A stretch of 64,000 nucleotides of DNA from Amycolatopsis sp. MtRt-6. Its GTDB lineage: Bacteria > Actinomycetota > Actinomycetes > Mycobacteriales > Pseudonocardiaceae. The notes under the pieces were generated by a model, which ran no database searches, had not been told where the DNA came from, and was given only the letters and a program-made list of their open reading frames with translations. The position numbers were made by a program, and so were the translations under genes. The DNA lies in contig NZ_JADWPD010000015.1 in assembly GCF_017308975.1 (NCBI RefSeq), positions 35,486 through 99,485 of the forward strand, read 5' to 3'. Positions 22,876-31,827 of this stretch are shown piece by piece (the stretch's first letter is position 1; the number at the start of each line of letters is the position of its first letter).

Positions 22876-25340
22876 CGATCGCCCCCGACAAGCCCGAGAC
22901 CACCGAGACGCCGGTCCCCGAGGGCCACGTCAAGCTGGTCATCGACGGCGAAGAGGTCATCGCCCCCAAGGGCGAGCTCCTCATCCGCACGGCCGAACGC
23001 CTCGGCACGGTCATCCCGCGGTTCTGCGACCACCCCCTCCTCGATCCGGCGGGCGCCTGCCGCCAGTGCCTGGTCGAGGTCGAGATGGGCGGCCGGCCGA
23101 TGCCGAAGCCGCAGGCGTCCTGCACGATGACCGTCGCCGACGGCATGGTCGTCAAGACGCAGCTGACGTCGCCGGTCGCGGACAAGGCCCAGCAGGGTGT
23201 GATGGAGCTGCTGCTCATCAACCACCCCCTGGACTGCCCGATCTGCGACAAGGGCGGCGAGTGCCCGCTGCAGAACCAGGCGATGGCGCACGGCCGCCCG
23301 GAGTCCCGGTTCGTCGACACCAAGCGGACGTTCCCGAAGCCGCTGCCGATCTCGACGCAGGTGCTGCTGGACCGCGAGCGCTGCGTGCTCTGCCAGCGCT
23401 GCACCCGGTTCTCCCGCGAGATCGCCGGCGACCCGTTCATCGAGCTCCTCGAACGCGGCGCCCACCAGCAGATCGGCACCGCGGAGACGGCGGACGTGCT
23501 CGACATGGCGTCGCGGACGACGTCCGGGCAGCCGTTCCAGAGCTACTTCTCCGGCAATGTCATCCAGATCTGCCCGGTCGGGGCCCTGACGAGTGCGGCG
23601 TACCGCTTCCGGTCGCGCCCGTTCGACCTGGTGTCCTCGCCGAGCGTCTGCGAGCACTGCTCGTCCGGCTGCGCCGAACGCACCGACTTCCGGCGCGGCA
23701 AGGTCCAGCGCAAGCTGGCCGGCGACGACCCGGACGTCAACGAGGAGTGGATCTGCGACAAGGGCCGGTTCGCCTTCCGCTACACGACGGCCGACGACCG
23801 CATCCGCCGCCCGCTCGTCCGGAACAAGACCACCGGTGAGCTGGAAGAGGCGTCCTGGACCGACGCGCTGCGCATCGCCGCCGAAGGTCTCGTCCAGGCC
23901 CGCTCGGCCGGTGTCGGCGTCCTGCCCGGTGGCCGGCTGACGGTCGAGGACGCCTACGCGTACTCGAAGTTCGCCCGCGTCGCCCTGCGGACCAACGACG
24001 TCGACTTCCGCGCCCGCCCGCACTCGGCCGAGGAACTCGCGTTCCTCACCTCGCACGTCGTGGGCGTGACGCCGGAGTCCGGCGTCACCTTCGGTGAGAT
24101 CGAGCGGGCCCGCACGGTCCTGTGCGTCGCGTTCGAGCCCGAGGACGAAGCCCCGATCGTGTTCCTGCGGCTGCGCAAGGCGGCCCGCCGGAACAAGACT
24201 CGGATCGTCCACTTGGGACAGTGGACGACGTCGTCGGTGCGCAAGACCTTCGGCGAGCTGCTCGCCTGCGTCCCCGGCCAGGAGGCCGCCGCGGTCGACG
24301 GCATCGCCAAGCACGCGCCGGACCTCGACGAGGCCCTGCGCGGCGAAGGCGCCGTCGTCCTGGTCGGCGAGCGCGCCGCCGCGATCCCCGGCCTGTTCGC
24401 CGCCCTGCACGACCTGGTCGAGCGCACCGGCGTCCGGCTCGCGTGGATCCCGCGCCGCGCCGGCGACCGGGGTGCCCTCGAGACCGGCTGCGTGCCGTCG
24501 CTGCTGCCCGGCGGCCGCCGGGTCGGCGACGACGCCGCCCGCGTCGCCGTGGAAAACGCCTGGGGCGTCCCGCTCCCGGCCACCCCGGGCCGCGACGCGA
24601 CCGACATCCTGCTGGCCGCTTCGGCCGGCGAGCTCGGCGGCCTGGTCGTCGGCGGGGTCGACCCGGACGACCTGCCGGACCCGGCCCTCGCGCTGCGCGC
24701 GCTGGACACCGCCGGGTTCGTCGTCAGCCTCGAACTGCGGCACAGCGCGGTGACCGAGCGCGCGGACGTCGTGCTCCCGGTGGCCGCGTCGGACGAGAAG
24801 GCGGGCAGCTACCTCAACTGGGAGGGCCGCACCCGCCCGTTCGACACGACGATCGAAGGCACCGGCGCCCTGCCGGACTGCCGGGTGCTCGACACCCTCG
24901 CCGTCGAGATGGACGCGGACCTGTTCACGCAGACGCCGGCCGCCGCGCGCGGCGACTTCGAGAAGCTCGGCCCGGCTTCGGCACTGCGCTGGAGCCACGT
25001 CGCCGCCGAGGTCGCGCCACCCGCGACGCCGGGCGACGGCCAGGCGGTCCTGTCGACCTGGCGCCAGCTGATCGACAACGGGTCGCTGCAGGACGGCGAG
25101 CCGCACCTGAAGGGCACCCAGCGCACGCCGGTCGCGCGGCTGTCCGCGAAGACCGCCGAAGGCCTGGGCGCCACCGTCAAGGTGAGCACCGAACGCGGTG
25201 CGATCACGCTGCCGGTGGAGATCGCCGACCTGCCCGACGGCGTCGTGTGGCTGCCGGGCAACTCCGACGGCTCCGCCGTGTTCAAGACGCTCGGTGCCGG
25301 GCACGGCGCCGTGGTGAACCTCGCTGGAGGTGGGCAATGA
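22872..25340 (+). CDS. nuoG: NADH-quinone oxidoreductase subunit G
   Basis: An 822-residue subunit carrying several iron-sulfur clusters. N-terminal ferredoxin-like domain with CDHPLLDPAGACRQCLVEVE (about residues 53-72; cluster N1b), the His/Cys cluster segment HPLDCPICDKGGECPLQNQ (about 118-136), RCVLCQRCTRFSREIAGDPF (about 173-192), and a molybdopterin-oxidoreductase-like region starting SVCEHCSSGCAERTDF (about 257), which keeps the extra Cys set of cluster N7. The C-terminal third is a degenerate molybdopterin domain. ATG 22872; the stop overlaps the nuoH ATG. Confidence 0.95.
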   Translation: MTIAPDKPETTETPVPEGHVKLVIDGEEVIAPKGELLIRTAERLGTVIPRFCDHPLLDPAGACRQCLVEVEMGGRPMPKPQASCTMTVADGMVVKTQLTSPVADKAQQGVMELLLINHPLDCPICDKGGECPLQNQAMAHGRPESRFVDTKRTFPKPLPISTQVLLDRERCVLCQRCTRFSREIAGDPFIELLERGAHQQIGTAETADVLDMASRTTSGQPFQSYFSGNVIQICPVGALTSAAYRFRSRPFDLVSSPSVCEHCSSGCAERTDFRRGKVQRKLAGDDPDVNEEWICDKGRFAFRYTTADDRIRRPLVRNKTTGELEEASWTDALRIAAEGLVQARSAGVGVLPGGRLTVEDAYAYSKFARVALRTNDVDFRARPHSAEELAFLTSHVVGVTPESGVTFGEIERARTVLCVAFEPEDEAPIVFLRLRKAARRNKTRIVHLGQWTTSSVRKTFGELLACVPGQEAAAVDGIAKHAPDLDEALRGEGAVVLVGERAAAIPGLFAALHDLVERTGVRLAWIPRRAGDRGALETGCVPSLLPGGRRVGDDAARVAVENAWGVPLPATPGRDATDILLAASAGELGGLVVGGVDPDDLPDPALALRALDTAGFVVSLELRHSAVTERADVVLPVAASDEKAGSYLNWEGRTRPFDTTIEGTGALPDCRVLDTLAVEMDADLFTQTPAAARGDFEKLGPASALRWSHVAAEVAPPATPGDGQAVLSTWRQLIDNGSLQDGEPHLKGTQRTPVARLSAKTAEGLGATVKVSTERGAITLPVEIADLPDGVVWLPGNSDGSAVFKTLGAGHGAVVNLAGGGQ

Positions 25341-26698
25341 CCCCGCTGCTGACCACGCTTCTGGGGGACACTGTCGCAAGCAGTGTGCCGGACGCGGCGA
25401 CGCGGGCGGCGCTGCTGGCCGACGACCCGTTGTGGCTGATCCTGCTCAAGTGCGTGGTCATCCTGCTGATCGGGCCGATCATGACGATCTTCCTGATCGT
25501 CTGGGAGCGCAAGGCGGTCGGCCGGATGCAGAACCGGCCCGGCCCCAACCGGGTCGGCCCCGGCGGCTACCTGCAGTCCCTGGCGGACGCGATCAAGCTG
25601 CCGTTCAAGGAACAGATCATCCCGGACACCGCCGACCGCAAGGTGTACTTCCTCGCCCCGGTCGTCTGCGTGGTCCCGTCGCTGATCGCGCTGTCGGCCA
25701 TCCCGTTCGGGCCGGTCGTGTCGATCTTCGGCGAGCGGACCGTGCTGCAGCTGCTCGACCTGCCGGTCAGCGCGCTGGTGATCCTGGCCTGCTCCTCGAT
25801 CGGCGTCTACGGCATCGTGCTCGCCGGCTGGTCGTCCGGCTCGCCGTACCCGCTGCTCGGCGGCATGCGCAGCGCGGCGCAGGTGATCTCCTACGAGATC
25901 GCGATGGGCCTGTCGATCGTCGCGGTGATCCTGCAGGCCGGCACGCTCGACCTGGCCGACATCGTCGGCAAGCAGCAGCCGGCGTGGTTCCTGTACCTGA
26001 TCCCGAGCTTCGTGATCTACCTGATCTCGATGGTCGGCGAGACCAACCGGGCGCCGTTCGACCTCCCCGAGGCCGAGTCGGAGCTGGTCGGCGGCTTCCA
26101 CACCGAGTACAGCTCGATGAAGTTCGCGATGTTCTTCCTCGCCGAGTACGTCAACATGGTGATCGTCTCGGCGTTCGCGACGACGCTGTTCCTCGGCGGC
26201 TGGATGGCCCCGTGGCCGCTGTCGCTGATCGGGAACAACGTCCTCAACACCGGCTGGTGGCCGGTGCTGTGGTTCTTCGCGAAGATGTTCGTGCTGCTCT
26301 TCGGGTTCATCTGGCTGCGCGGCACGCTGCCCCGCTTGCGCTACGACCAGTTCATGCGCCTGGGCTGGAAGGTCCTGGTCCCGCTGAACCTCGTGTGGAT
26401 CATCATGGTGACCTTCGCGAAGGTGATCACCTGGAACACCGCGACCATCATCATCGCCGCGGTCGCGATCTTCATCGTCGTCGCGCTGTTCTTCTACGTC
26501 CGCGCCGCGAGCCGTGAAGAGGAGAGCGAGTCGATCCCGGTGACCGGCGGCGGTTTCCCGGTCCCGCCGCTGGACCTCAAGGTCCCGCAGACCACCCCGC
26601 GTCAGAAGGCTTTGGCCAAGGCCGAGGCGAAGGCGGCCCGCCGCAAGCCGGCGGCCGTCGGTACCGCAAAGGAAGGGGCACAAGATGGGGTTTCTTGA
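25337..26698 (+). CDS. nuoH: NADH-quinone oxidoreductase subunit H
   Basis: A 453-residue membrane subunit at the junction of the two arms, forming part of the quinone chamber. About eight helices are visible, with the family signatures WERKAVGRMQNRPGPNRVGP (about residues 56-75) and GETNRAPFDLPEAESELVGG (about 234-253). After the last helix comes a Lys/Ala-rich, Pro-rich cytoplasmic tail of about 60 residues that E. coli NuoH lacks. The ATG at 25337 overlaps the nuoG stop; the 3' end overlaps nuoI by 14 bp. Confidence 0.95.
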   Translation: MTPLLTTLLGDTVASSVPDAATRAALLADDPLWLILLKCVVILLIGPIMTIFLIVWERKAVGRMQNRPGPNRVGPGGYLQSLADAIKLPFKEQIIPDTADRKVYFLAPVVCVVPSLIALSAIPFGPVVSIFGERTVLQLLDLPVSALVILACSSIGVYGIVLAGWSSGSPYPLLGGMRSAAQVISYEIAMGLSIVAVILQAGTLDLADIVGKQQPAWFLYLIPSFVIYLISMVGETNRAPFDLPEAESELVGGFHTEYSSMKFAMFFLAEYVNMVIVSAFATTLFLGGWMAPWPLSLIGNNVLNTGWWPVLWFFAKMFVLLFGFIWLRGTLPRLRYDQFMRLGWKVLVPLNLVWIIMVTFAKVITWNTATIIIAAVAIFIVVALFFYVRAASREEESESIPVTGGGFPVPPLDLKVPQTTPRQKALAKAEAKAARRKPAAVGTAKEGAQDGVS

Positions 26699-27209
26699 TC
26701 CCGTCAAGGGCTTCGGCGTCACCTTCGGGATGATGTTCAAGAAGGTCGCCACCGAGGAGTACCCGGAGGCCGGCGCGCCCGCCGCCCCGCGTTACCACGG
26801 GCGCCACCAGCTGAACCGCCACCCGGACGGCCTCGAGAAGTGCGTCGGCTGCGAGCTGTGCGCGTGGGCGTGCCCGGCGGACGCGATCTTCGTCGAGGGC
26901 GGTGACAACACCGAGGAGGCCCGGTACTCGCCGGGCGAGCGGTACGGCGCGGACTACCAGATCAACTACCTGCGCTGCATCGGCTGTGGCCTCTGCATCG
27001 AGGCGTGCCCGACCCGGTCGCTGACGATGATCAACTTCTACGAGCTGGCCGACGACGACCGCCAGCGGCTGATCTACACGAAGGAAGACCTGCTCGCCCC
27101 GCTGCTGCCCGGCATGGAGCAGCCGCCGCACCCGATGCGGCTCGGCGAAAACGAGCAGGACTACTACGTGAACGGCCCCGAGCTGGCTCGCGGGGAGGGC
27201 GTCAAGTGA
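26685..27209 (+). CDS. nuoI: NADH-quinone oxidoreductase subunit I
   Basis: A 174-residue subunit with two [4Fe-4S] ferredoxin motifs, KCVGCELCAWACP (about residues 48-60) and RCIGCGLCIEACP (about 94-106), holding clusters N6a and N6b that pass electrons to NuoB. The N-terminus is amphipathic and rests on the membrane. ATG at 26685 lies within the last codons of nuoH (14-bp overlap), a larger overlap than elsewhere in the operon. The TGA overlaps the GTG start of nuoJ. Confidence 0.95.
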   Translation: MGFLDPVKGFGVTFGMMFKKVATEEYPEAGAPAAPRYHGRHQLNRHPDGLEKCVGCELCAWACPADAIFVEGGDNTEEARYSPGERYGADYQINYLRCIGCGLCIEACPTRSLTMINFYELADDDRQRLIYTKEDLLAPLLPGMEQPPHPMRLGENEQDYYVNGPELARGEGVK

Positions 27210-28066
27210 TCGCCGCCCTCCTGGCCCAGGCGCCTTCTCCCGCCGCGGGTGTCACCACCGGCGAGGCGATCGCGTTCTGGATCCTCGGCCCGCTGTCCCT
27301 GCTCGGCGCGCTCGGCATGATCTTCTCCCGCAACGCCGTCCACTCGGCGCTGTGGCTGGTGCTGACCATGCTGAGCCTGGGCGCGCTGTACATGATCCAG
27401 TCGGCGCCGTTCCTCGGCTTCACGCAGATCATCGTCTACACCGGCGCGATCATGATGCTGTTCCTGTTCGTGTTGATGCTGGTCGGCCGGGAAAGCTCGG
27501 ACTCGGTCGTCGAAGTCCTCCGCGGCCAGCGGCTCGCGGCGACGGTGCTCGGCATCGGGATGGCGGCGCTGCTGGCCACCGGCATCTACCGGGCGATGGA
27601 CAACGTCACCCCGGCCATCCCGCTCGACTCGGCGACGTCGGCCGGCGGCGGGCCCAAGGGGCTCGGCAAGCTGATCTTCACCGACTACCTGTTCCCGTTC
27701 GAGCTGACGTCGGCGCTGCTCATCACCGCCGCGATCGGCGCGATGGTGCTGGCCTTCACCGACCGGCACGCCAAGGGCGGGAAGCTGTCGCAGAAGGAAC
27801 TGGTGCTCCTGCGCTTCCGCGGCGAGCACGACCGGCCGTCGCCGCTGCCCGGCCCGGGTGTCTTCGCCACCGCCAACTCGGTGGCCACCCCGGCGCTGCT
27901 GCCGGACGGCTCGGTCGCCCCGGAGTCGCTGTCGGCGATCATCGAGTCCACCTCGGCGATCGAGCTGGCGAAGGAACGCAAGCTCGTCGCCGACGACGTC
28001 GAACACCCGGACGCGCACGCGCTGGTCGGCTCCGAAGCTTCGGAAACCAAGGGGGAGAAGGAATGA
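27206..28066 (+). CDS. nuoJ: NADH-quinone oxidoreductase subunit J
   Basis: A 286-residue membrane subunit (ND6 family). Five helices lie in the first 170 residues, including FWILGPLSLLGALGMIF near 20-37 and the conserved GFTQIIVYTGAIMMLFLFVL (about 70-89). The C-terminal 110 residues are a hydrophilic, Ser/Glu-rich extension absent from the 184-aa E. coli protein but usual in actinobacteria. The GTG at 27206 overlaps the nuoI stop (GTGA). Its TGA overlaps the nuoK ATG. Confidence 0.94.
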   Translation: MIAALLAQAPSPAAGVTTGEAIAFWILGPLSLLGALGMIFSRNAVHSALWLVLTMLSLGALYMIQSAPFLGFTQIIVYTGAIMMLFLFVLMLVGRESSDSVVEVLRGQRLAATVLGIGMAALLATGIYRAMDNVTPAIPLDSATSAGGGPKGLGKLIFTDYLFPFELTSALLITAAIGAMVLAFTDRHAKGGKLSQKELVLLRFRGEHDRPSPLPGPGVFATANSVATPALLPDGSVAPESLSAIIESTSAIELAKERKLVADDVEHPDAHALVGSEASETKGEKE

Positions 28067-28362
28067 CCCCGACGTACTACCTGCTGCTGTCGGCGCTGCT
28101 GTTCGCGCTCGGCGCGGTCGGCGTGCTGGTGCGGCGCAACGCGATCGTCGTGTTCATGTGCATCGAGCTGATGCTCAACGCGGTCAACCTGTCGCTGGTC
28201 ACCTTCGCCCGGATCAACGGCGGGCTCGACGGCCAGGTCATGGCGTTCTTCGTCATGGTCGTCGCGGCCGCCGAGGTCGTGGTCGGCCTGGCGATCATCA
28301 TGGCCATCTTCCGCACCCGGCGCTCGGCCTCGGTCGACGACACCAACCTGCTGAAGTACTAG
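28063..28362 (+). CDS. nuoK: NADH-quinone oxidoreductase subunit K
   Basis: A 99-residue, three-helix membrane subunit (ND4L family). The conserved acidic residues of the proton path are present: Glu in VFMCIELMLNAVNL (about residue 34) and Glu in VAAAEVVVGLAII (about 70). The length is standard for NuoK. The ATG at 28063 overlaps the nuoJ stop (ATGA); 11 bp separate it from nuoL. Well under the size many gene finders trust but unambiguous by sequence and place. Confidence 0.94.
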   Translation: MTPTYYLLLSALLFALGAVGVLVRRNAIVVFMCIELMLNAVNLSLVTFARINGGLDGQVMAFFVMVVAAAEVVVGLAIIMAIFRTRRSASVDDTNLLKY

Positions 28363-28373
28363 GAGACCCCCGA

Positions 28374-30275
28374 GTGACCGCATCATCGTGGCTGCTGGTG
28401 GCCCTTCCTGCGCTCGGCGCCCTGATCCTCCTGCTGGCAGGGCAGCGCGCCAAGGCGTGGGGGCATCTGCTCGGCTGTGCCACCGTCACCCTGGCATTCA
28501 TCTACGGCGTCATCCTGTTCTTCACCGCCGACACGTCGTCCACTGTGGACACCAAGCTGTACTCGTGGATCCCGGCCGGCGCGCTGCAGATCGACTTCGG
28601 GCTGCGCGTCGACGCGCTGTCGCTGACGTTCGTGCTGCTCATCACCGGCGTCGGCATGCTGATCCACTTCTACTCGATCGGCTACATGGCCGACGACGAG
28701 GGCCGGTACCGCTTCTTCGCGTACCTCAACCTCTTCGTCGCGTCGATGCTGGTCCTGGTGCTGGGCAACAGCTTCGTGACGCTCTACATGGGCTGGGAGG
28801 GCGTGGGTCTCGCGTCCTACCTGCTCATCGGCTGGTACCAGGGCCGCCCGTCCGCCGCGACCGCGGCGAAGAAGGCGTTCCTGATGAACCGCGTCGGGGA
28901 CGTCGGGCTCGCGCTGGCCATCTTCATCATGTTCAAGTACGCGGGCTCGACCGGCTACGCGCAGGTGTTCCAGGCGGTGGGCGACGGCAAGTTCTCGCCG
29001 GGCGCGATCACCGCGATGGCGATCCTGCTCCTGCTGGGTGCCTGCGGTAAGTCCGGCCAGTTCCCGCTGCAGGCGTGGCTCCCGGACGCGATGGAGGGCC
29101 CGACCCCGGTGTCGGCCCTCATCCACGCGGCGACGATGGTGACCGCGGGTGTCTACCTGGTGGCCCGCTCGAAGGACATCTTCAACGCCACCGAGGACGG
29201 CCGGCTGATCGTCACCCTGGTCGGCACGGTGACGCTGCTGATCGGGTGCATCATCGGCTGCGCGTACGACGACATCAAGAAGGTCCTCGCGTACTCCACG
29301 GTCAGCCAGATCGGCTACATGATGCTGGCGGTCGGCCTCGGGCCGATCGCGTACGCGCTGGGGATCATGCACCTGGTCGCGCACGGCTTCTTCAAGGCCG
29401 GGCTGTTCCTCGGGGCCGGGTCGGTCATGCACGCCATGAACGACGAGGTCGACATGCGGAAGTTCGGCGGGCTGCGCAAGCACATGCCGATCACCTTCCT
29501 CACCTTCGGCCTCGGCTACCTGGCCCTGATCGGCATCCCGCCGCTGTCGGGCTTCTTCACCAAGGACGCGATCATCGAGGCGGCGTTCGGCCAGGGCGGC
29601 TGGCGCGGCTGGGTGATGGGCGGCGCGGCGCTGCTGGGTGCCGGGCTGACCGCGTTCTACATGACGCGCCTGATGATGATGACGTTCTTCGGCAAGGAAC
29701 GCTGGAAGGACCTCAAGTCCGCGGACGGCCGGGACTTCCACCCGCACGAGTCCAAGTCCGTCATGTGGATCCCGATGGCGATCCTGGCGATCGGCTCGGT
29801 CGGCGCCGGCGCGTTCTTCGCACTCGGTCACCGCTTCAGCGACTGGCTGGCCCCGTCGGTCGGCGAGCTGGAGGAGGCGCACCACGCGCCGTTCGACGCC
29901 TGGGTGATCTCGGTGGCGGCGGTCGCGCTTTCGGTGCTCGGCGTGGTGATCGCGTACCTGATCTTCCGCCGTGACGTCCCGGTCGAGCAGCCCCAGCGGG
30001 TCTCGTTCGTCACCCGGGCGGCGCGCAAGGACCTGTACGGCAACACGCTCAACGAGACGCTGGTCGCCCGCCCGGGCACCTGGCTCTCGCGGGCGCTGGT
30101 GTTCGTCGACAACCGCGGCGTCGACGGCGCGGTCAACGGCCTGGCCGCCTCGCTCGGCGGCGGGTCCGGCCGGCTGAGGCGGCTGCAGACCGGGTTCGTC
30201 CGGTCGTACGCGCTGTCGATGCTGGGCGGCACGTTCCTGCTTCTGGCGGCTCTCCTGCTGGTGAGGTTCTCCTGA
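28374..30275 (+). CDS. nuoL: NADH-quinone oxidoreductase subunit L
   Basis: A 633-residue antiporter-like proton-pumping subunit (ND5 family). About 15-16 helices are visible. Signatures are the Glu in LYMGWEGVGLASYLLIGWY (about residues 138-156), the Lys in AAKKAFLMNRVGDVGL (about 163-178), the HAATMVTAGVYLVARS block (about 251) and the HGFFKAGLFLGAGSVMHAM segment (about 338-356). The C-terminal part contains the long amphipathic lateral helix region. GTG 28374 with AGGAGACC upstream. The final A of its TGA is the first base of the nuoM ATG. Confidence 0.95.
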   Translation: MTASSWLLVALPALGALILLLAGQRAKAWGHLLGCATVTLAFIYGVILFFTADTSSTVDTKLYSWIPAGALQIDFGLRVDALSLTFVLLITGVGMLIHFYSIGYMADDEGRYRFFAYLNLFVASMLVLVLGNSFVTLYMGWEGVGLASYLLIGWYQGRPSAATAAKKAFLMNRVGDVGLALAIFIMFKYAGSTGYAQVFQAVGDGKFSPGAITAMAILLLLGACGKSGQFPLQAWLPDAMEGPTPVSALIHAATMVTAGVYLVARSKDIFNATEDGRLIVTLVGTVTLLIGCIIGCAYDDIKKVLAYSTVSQIGYMMLAVGLGPIAYALGIMHLVAHGFFKAGLFLGAGSVMHAMNDEVDMRKFGGLRKHMPITFLTFGLGYLALIGIPPLSGFFTKDAIIEAAFGQGGWRGWVMGGAALLGAGLTAFYMTRLMMMTFFGKERWKDLKSADGRDFHPHESKSVMWIPMAILAIGSVGAGAFFALGHRFSDWLAPSVGELEEAHHAPFDAWVISVAAVALSVLGVVIAYLIFRRDVPVEQPQRVSFVTRAARKDLYGNTLNETLVARPGTWLSRALVFVDNRGVDGAVNGLAASLGGGSGRLRRLQTGFVRSYALSMLGGTFLLLAALLLVRFS

Positions 30276-31825
30276 TGACCTGGTTGCTCATCCTCATCCT
30301 GGTGCCGCTGGCCGGCGCCCTGGTGCTGGCGTTCCTCAAGGGGAACGACCGCGCCGCGGTGCTGACCGCGCTCGGGTTCTCGATCCTCGAGTTCCTGCTG
30401 GTGATCCCGTTCTGGCTCAGCTACAACGCGTCCGGGCCCCGGCTCCAGATGACGTCGAGCTTCGACTGGATCCCGAGCTTCGGCGTGCACATCGCGTTCG
30501 GCGTCGACGGCATCGCGCTGATCATGATCGCGGTGATCGCGCTGCTGGTCCCGATCGTCGTCGGCGGCCTCGGCACGATGGACAAGCTGCCGCCGGGGCG
30601 CAGCGCGGGCGGGTTCCTGTCGCTGATCCTGCTGCAGGAGGCACTGACGATCGGCGTGTTCGCCGCGACCGACGTCTTCCTGTTCTACGTGCTGTTCGAG
30701 ATCATGCTGATCCCGATGTACTTCCTCATCGGCGGCTACGGCGGCGCGAACCGGCAGTACGCGGCGGTGAAGTTCTTCCTGTACTCGTTCCTCGGCGGCC
30801 TGATCATGCTGGCGTCGGCGATCGGGGCGTACTCGCTGGCGGCGGACAAGCTCGGCAAGGGCACGTTCGACTGGGCCACGCTGGTGACGGTGGTGCGCGA
30901 CGCGCCGCTGTCCACGCAGATCTGGCTGTTCCTCGGGTTCTTCCTGGCGTTCGCGATCAAGGCGCCGCTGGTGCCGTTCCACACCTGGCTGCCGGACGCG
31001 GCGGGGGAGGCGCCGATCGGCGTCGCCGTCCTGCTGGTCGGCATCCTGGACAAGGTCGGCACGTTCGGGTTCCTGCGCTACTGCCTGCCGATGTTCCCGG
31101 ACGCGAGCAAGACCCTGGCACCGCTGGTGCTGGTGCTCTCGGTGATCGGCGTCCTCTATGGATCCATCCTCGCCGCGGGTCAGCGGGACATGAAGCGGTT
31201 CATCGCGTACGTCTCCATCGCGCACTTCGGCTTCATCTCGCTGGGCATCTTCGCGTTCAACGAGCAGGCGATGGTCGGCTCGGCGACGTACATGCTCAAC
31301 CACAGCCTGGCGACCGGCATGCTGATCGTGGTGATCGGCCTGGTGATCGCGCGCGGCGGGTCGTCCCGCATTTCGGACTACGGCGGCATGGCGAAGGTGA
31401 CGCCGCTGCTGGCCGGGCTGTTCCTGCTCGCTGGTCTGTCCACGCTTTCGCTGCCGGGCACCAACTCGTTCGTTTCGGAGTTCCTGGTGCTCATCGGGTC
31501 CTATGTGGACCAGCCGGTGTACACGATCCTCGCCACGGTGGGCATGGTCCTGGCCGCGGCGTACGTCCTGTGGCTCTACCAGCGGGTGTTCCAGGGCCCG
31601 GTGCGCGGGGACGCTTTGATCGGCGCCGGCGGCGGCCCGGGTACCGCTCTTGCGCCGGAGCTGGGCGCCAAGAAGGCCATCCGCGACCTCGGTGGTAGGG
31701 AGATCGCGATCCTCGCGCCGCTGGTCGTGCTGATCATCTTCCTCGGCTTCTACCCGAAGCCGGTGCTCGACACAGTCACCCCGACGGTGCAGCAGACGCT
31801 GTCCGCGGTCCAGGGAGGCAAGTAA
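30275..31825 (+). CDS. nuoM: NADH-quinone oxidoreductase subunit M
   Basis: A 516-residue antiporter-like subunit (ND4 family) with about 14 helices. The conserved Glu lies in LFYVLFEIMLIPMYFLIG (about residues 131-148), the pump Lys in AIKAPLVPFHTWLPDAAGEA (about 228-247), and a YVSIAHFGFISLGIFAFNEQ segment is near 310-329. ATG 30275 overlaps the nuoL stop by one base. 2 bp separate its TAA from the nuoN GTG. All residues expected for proton translocation appear intact. Confidence 0.95.
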   Translation: MTWLLILILVPLAGALVLAFLKGNDRAAVLTALGFSILEFLLVIPFWLSYNASGPRLQMTSSFDWIPSFGVHIAFGVDGIALIMIAVIALLVPIVVGGLGTMDKLPPGRSAGGFLSLILLQEALTIGVFAATDVFLFYVLFEIMLIPMYFLIGGYGGANRQYAAVKFFLYSFLGGLIMLASAIGAYSLAADKLGKGTFDWATLVTVVRDAPLSTQIWLFLGFFLAFAIKAPLVPFHTWLPDAAGEAPIGVAVLLVGILDKVGTFGFLRYCLPMFPDASKTLAPLVLVLSVIGVLYGSILAAGQRDMKRFIAYVSIAHFGFISLGIFAFNEQAMVGSATYMLNHSLATGMLIVVIGLVIARGGSSRISDYGGMAKVTPLLAGLFLLAGLSTLSLPGTNSFVSEFLVLIGSYVDQPVYTILATVGMVLAAAYVLWLYQRVFQGPVRGDALIGAGGGPGTALAPELGAKKAIRDLGGREIAILAPLVVLIIFLGFYPKPVLDTVTPTVQQTLSAVQGGK

Positions 31826-31827
31826 AA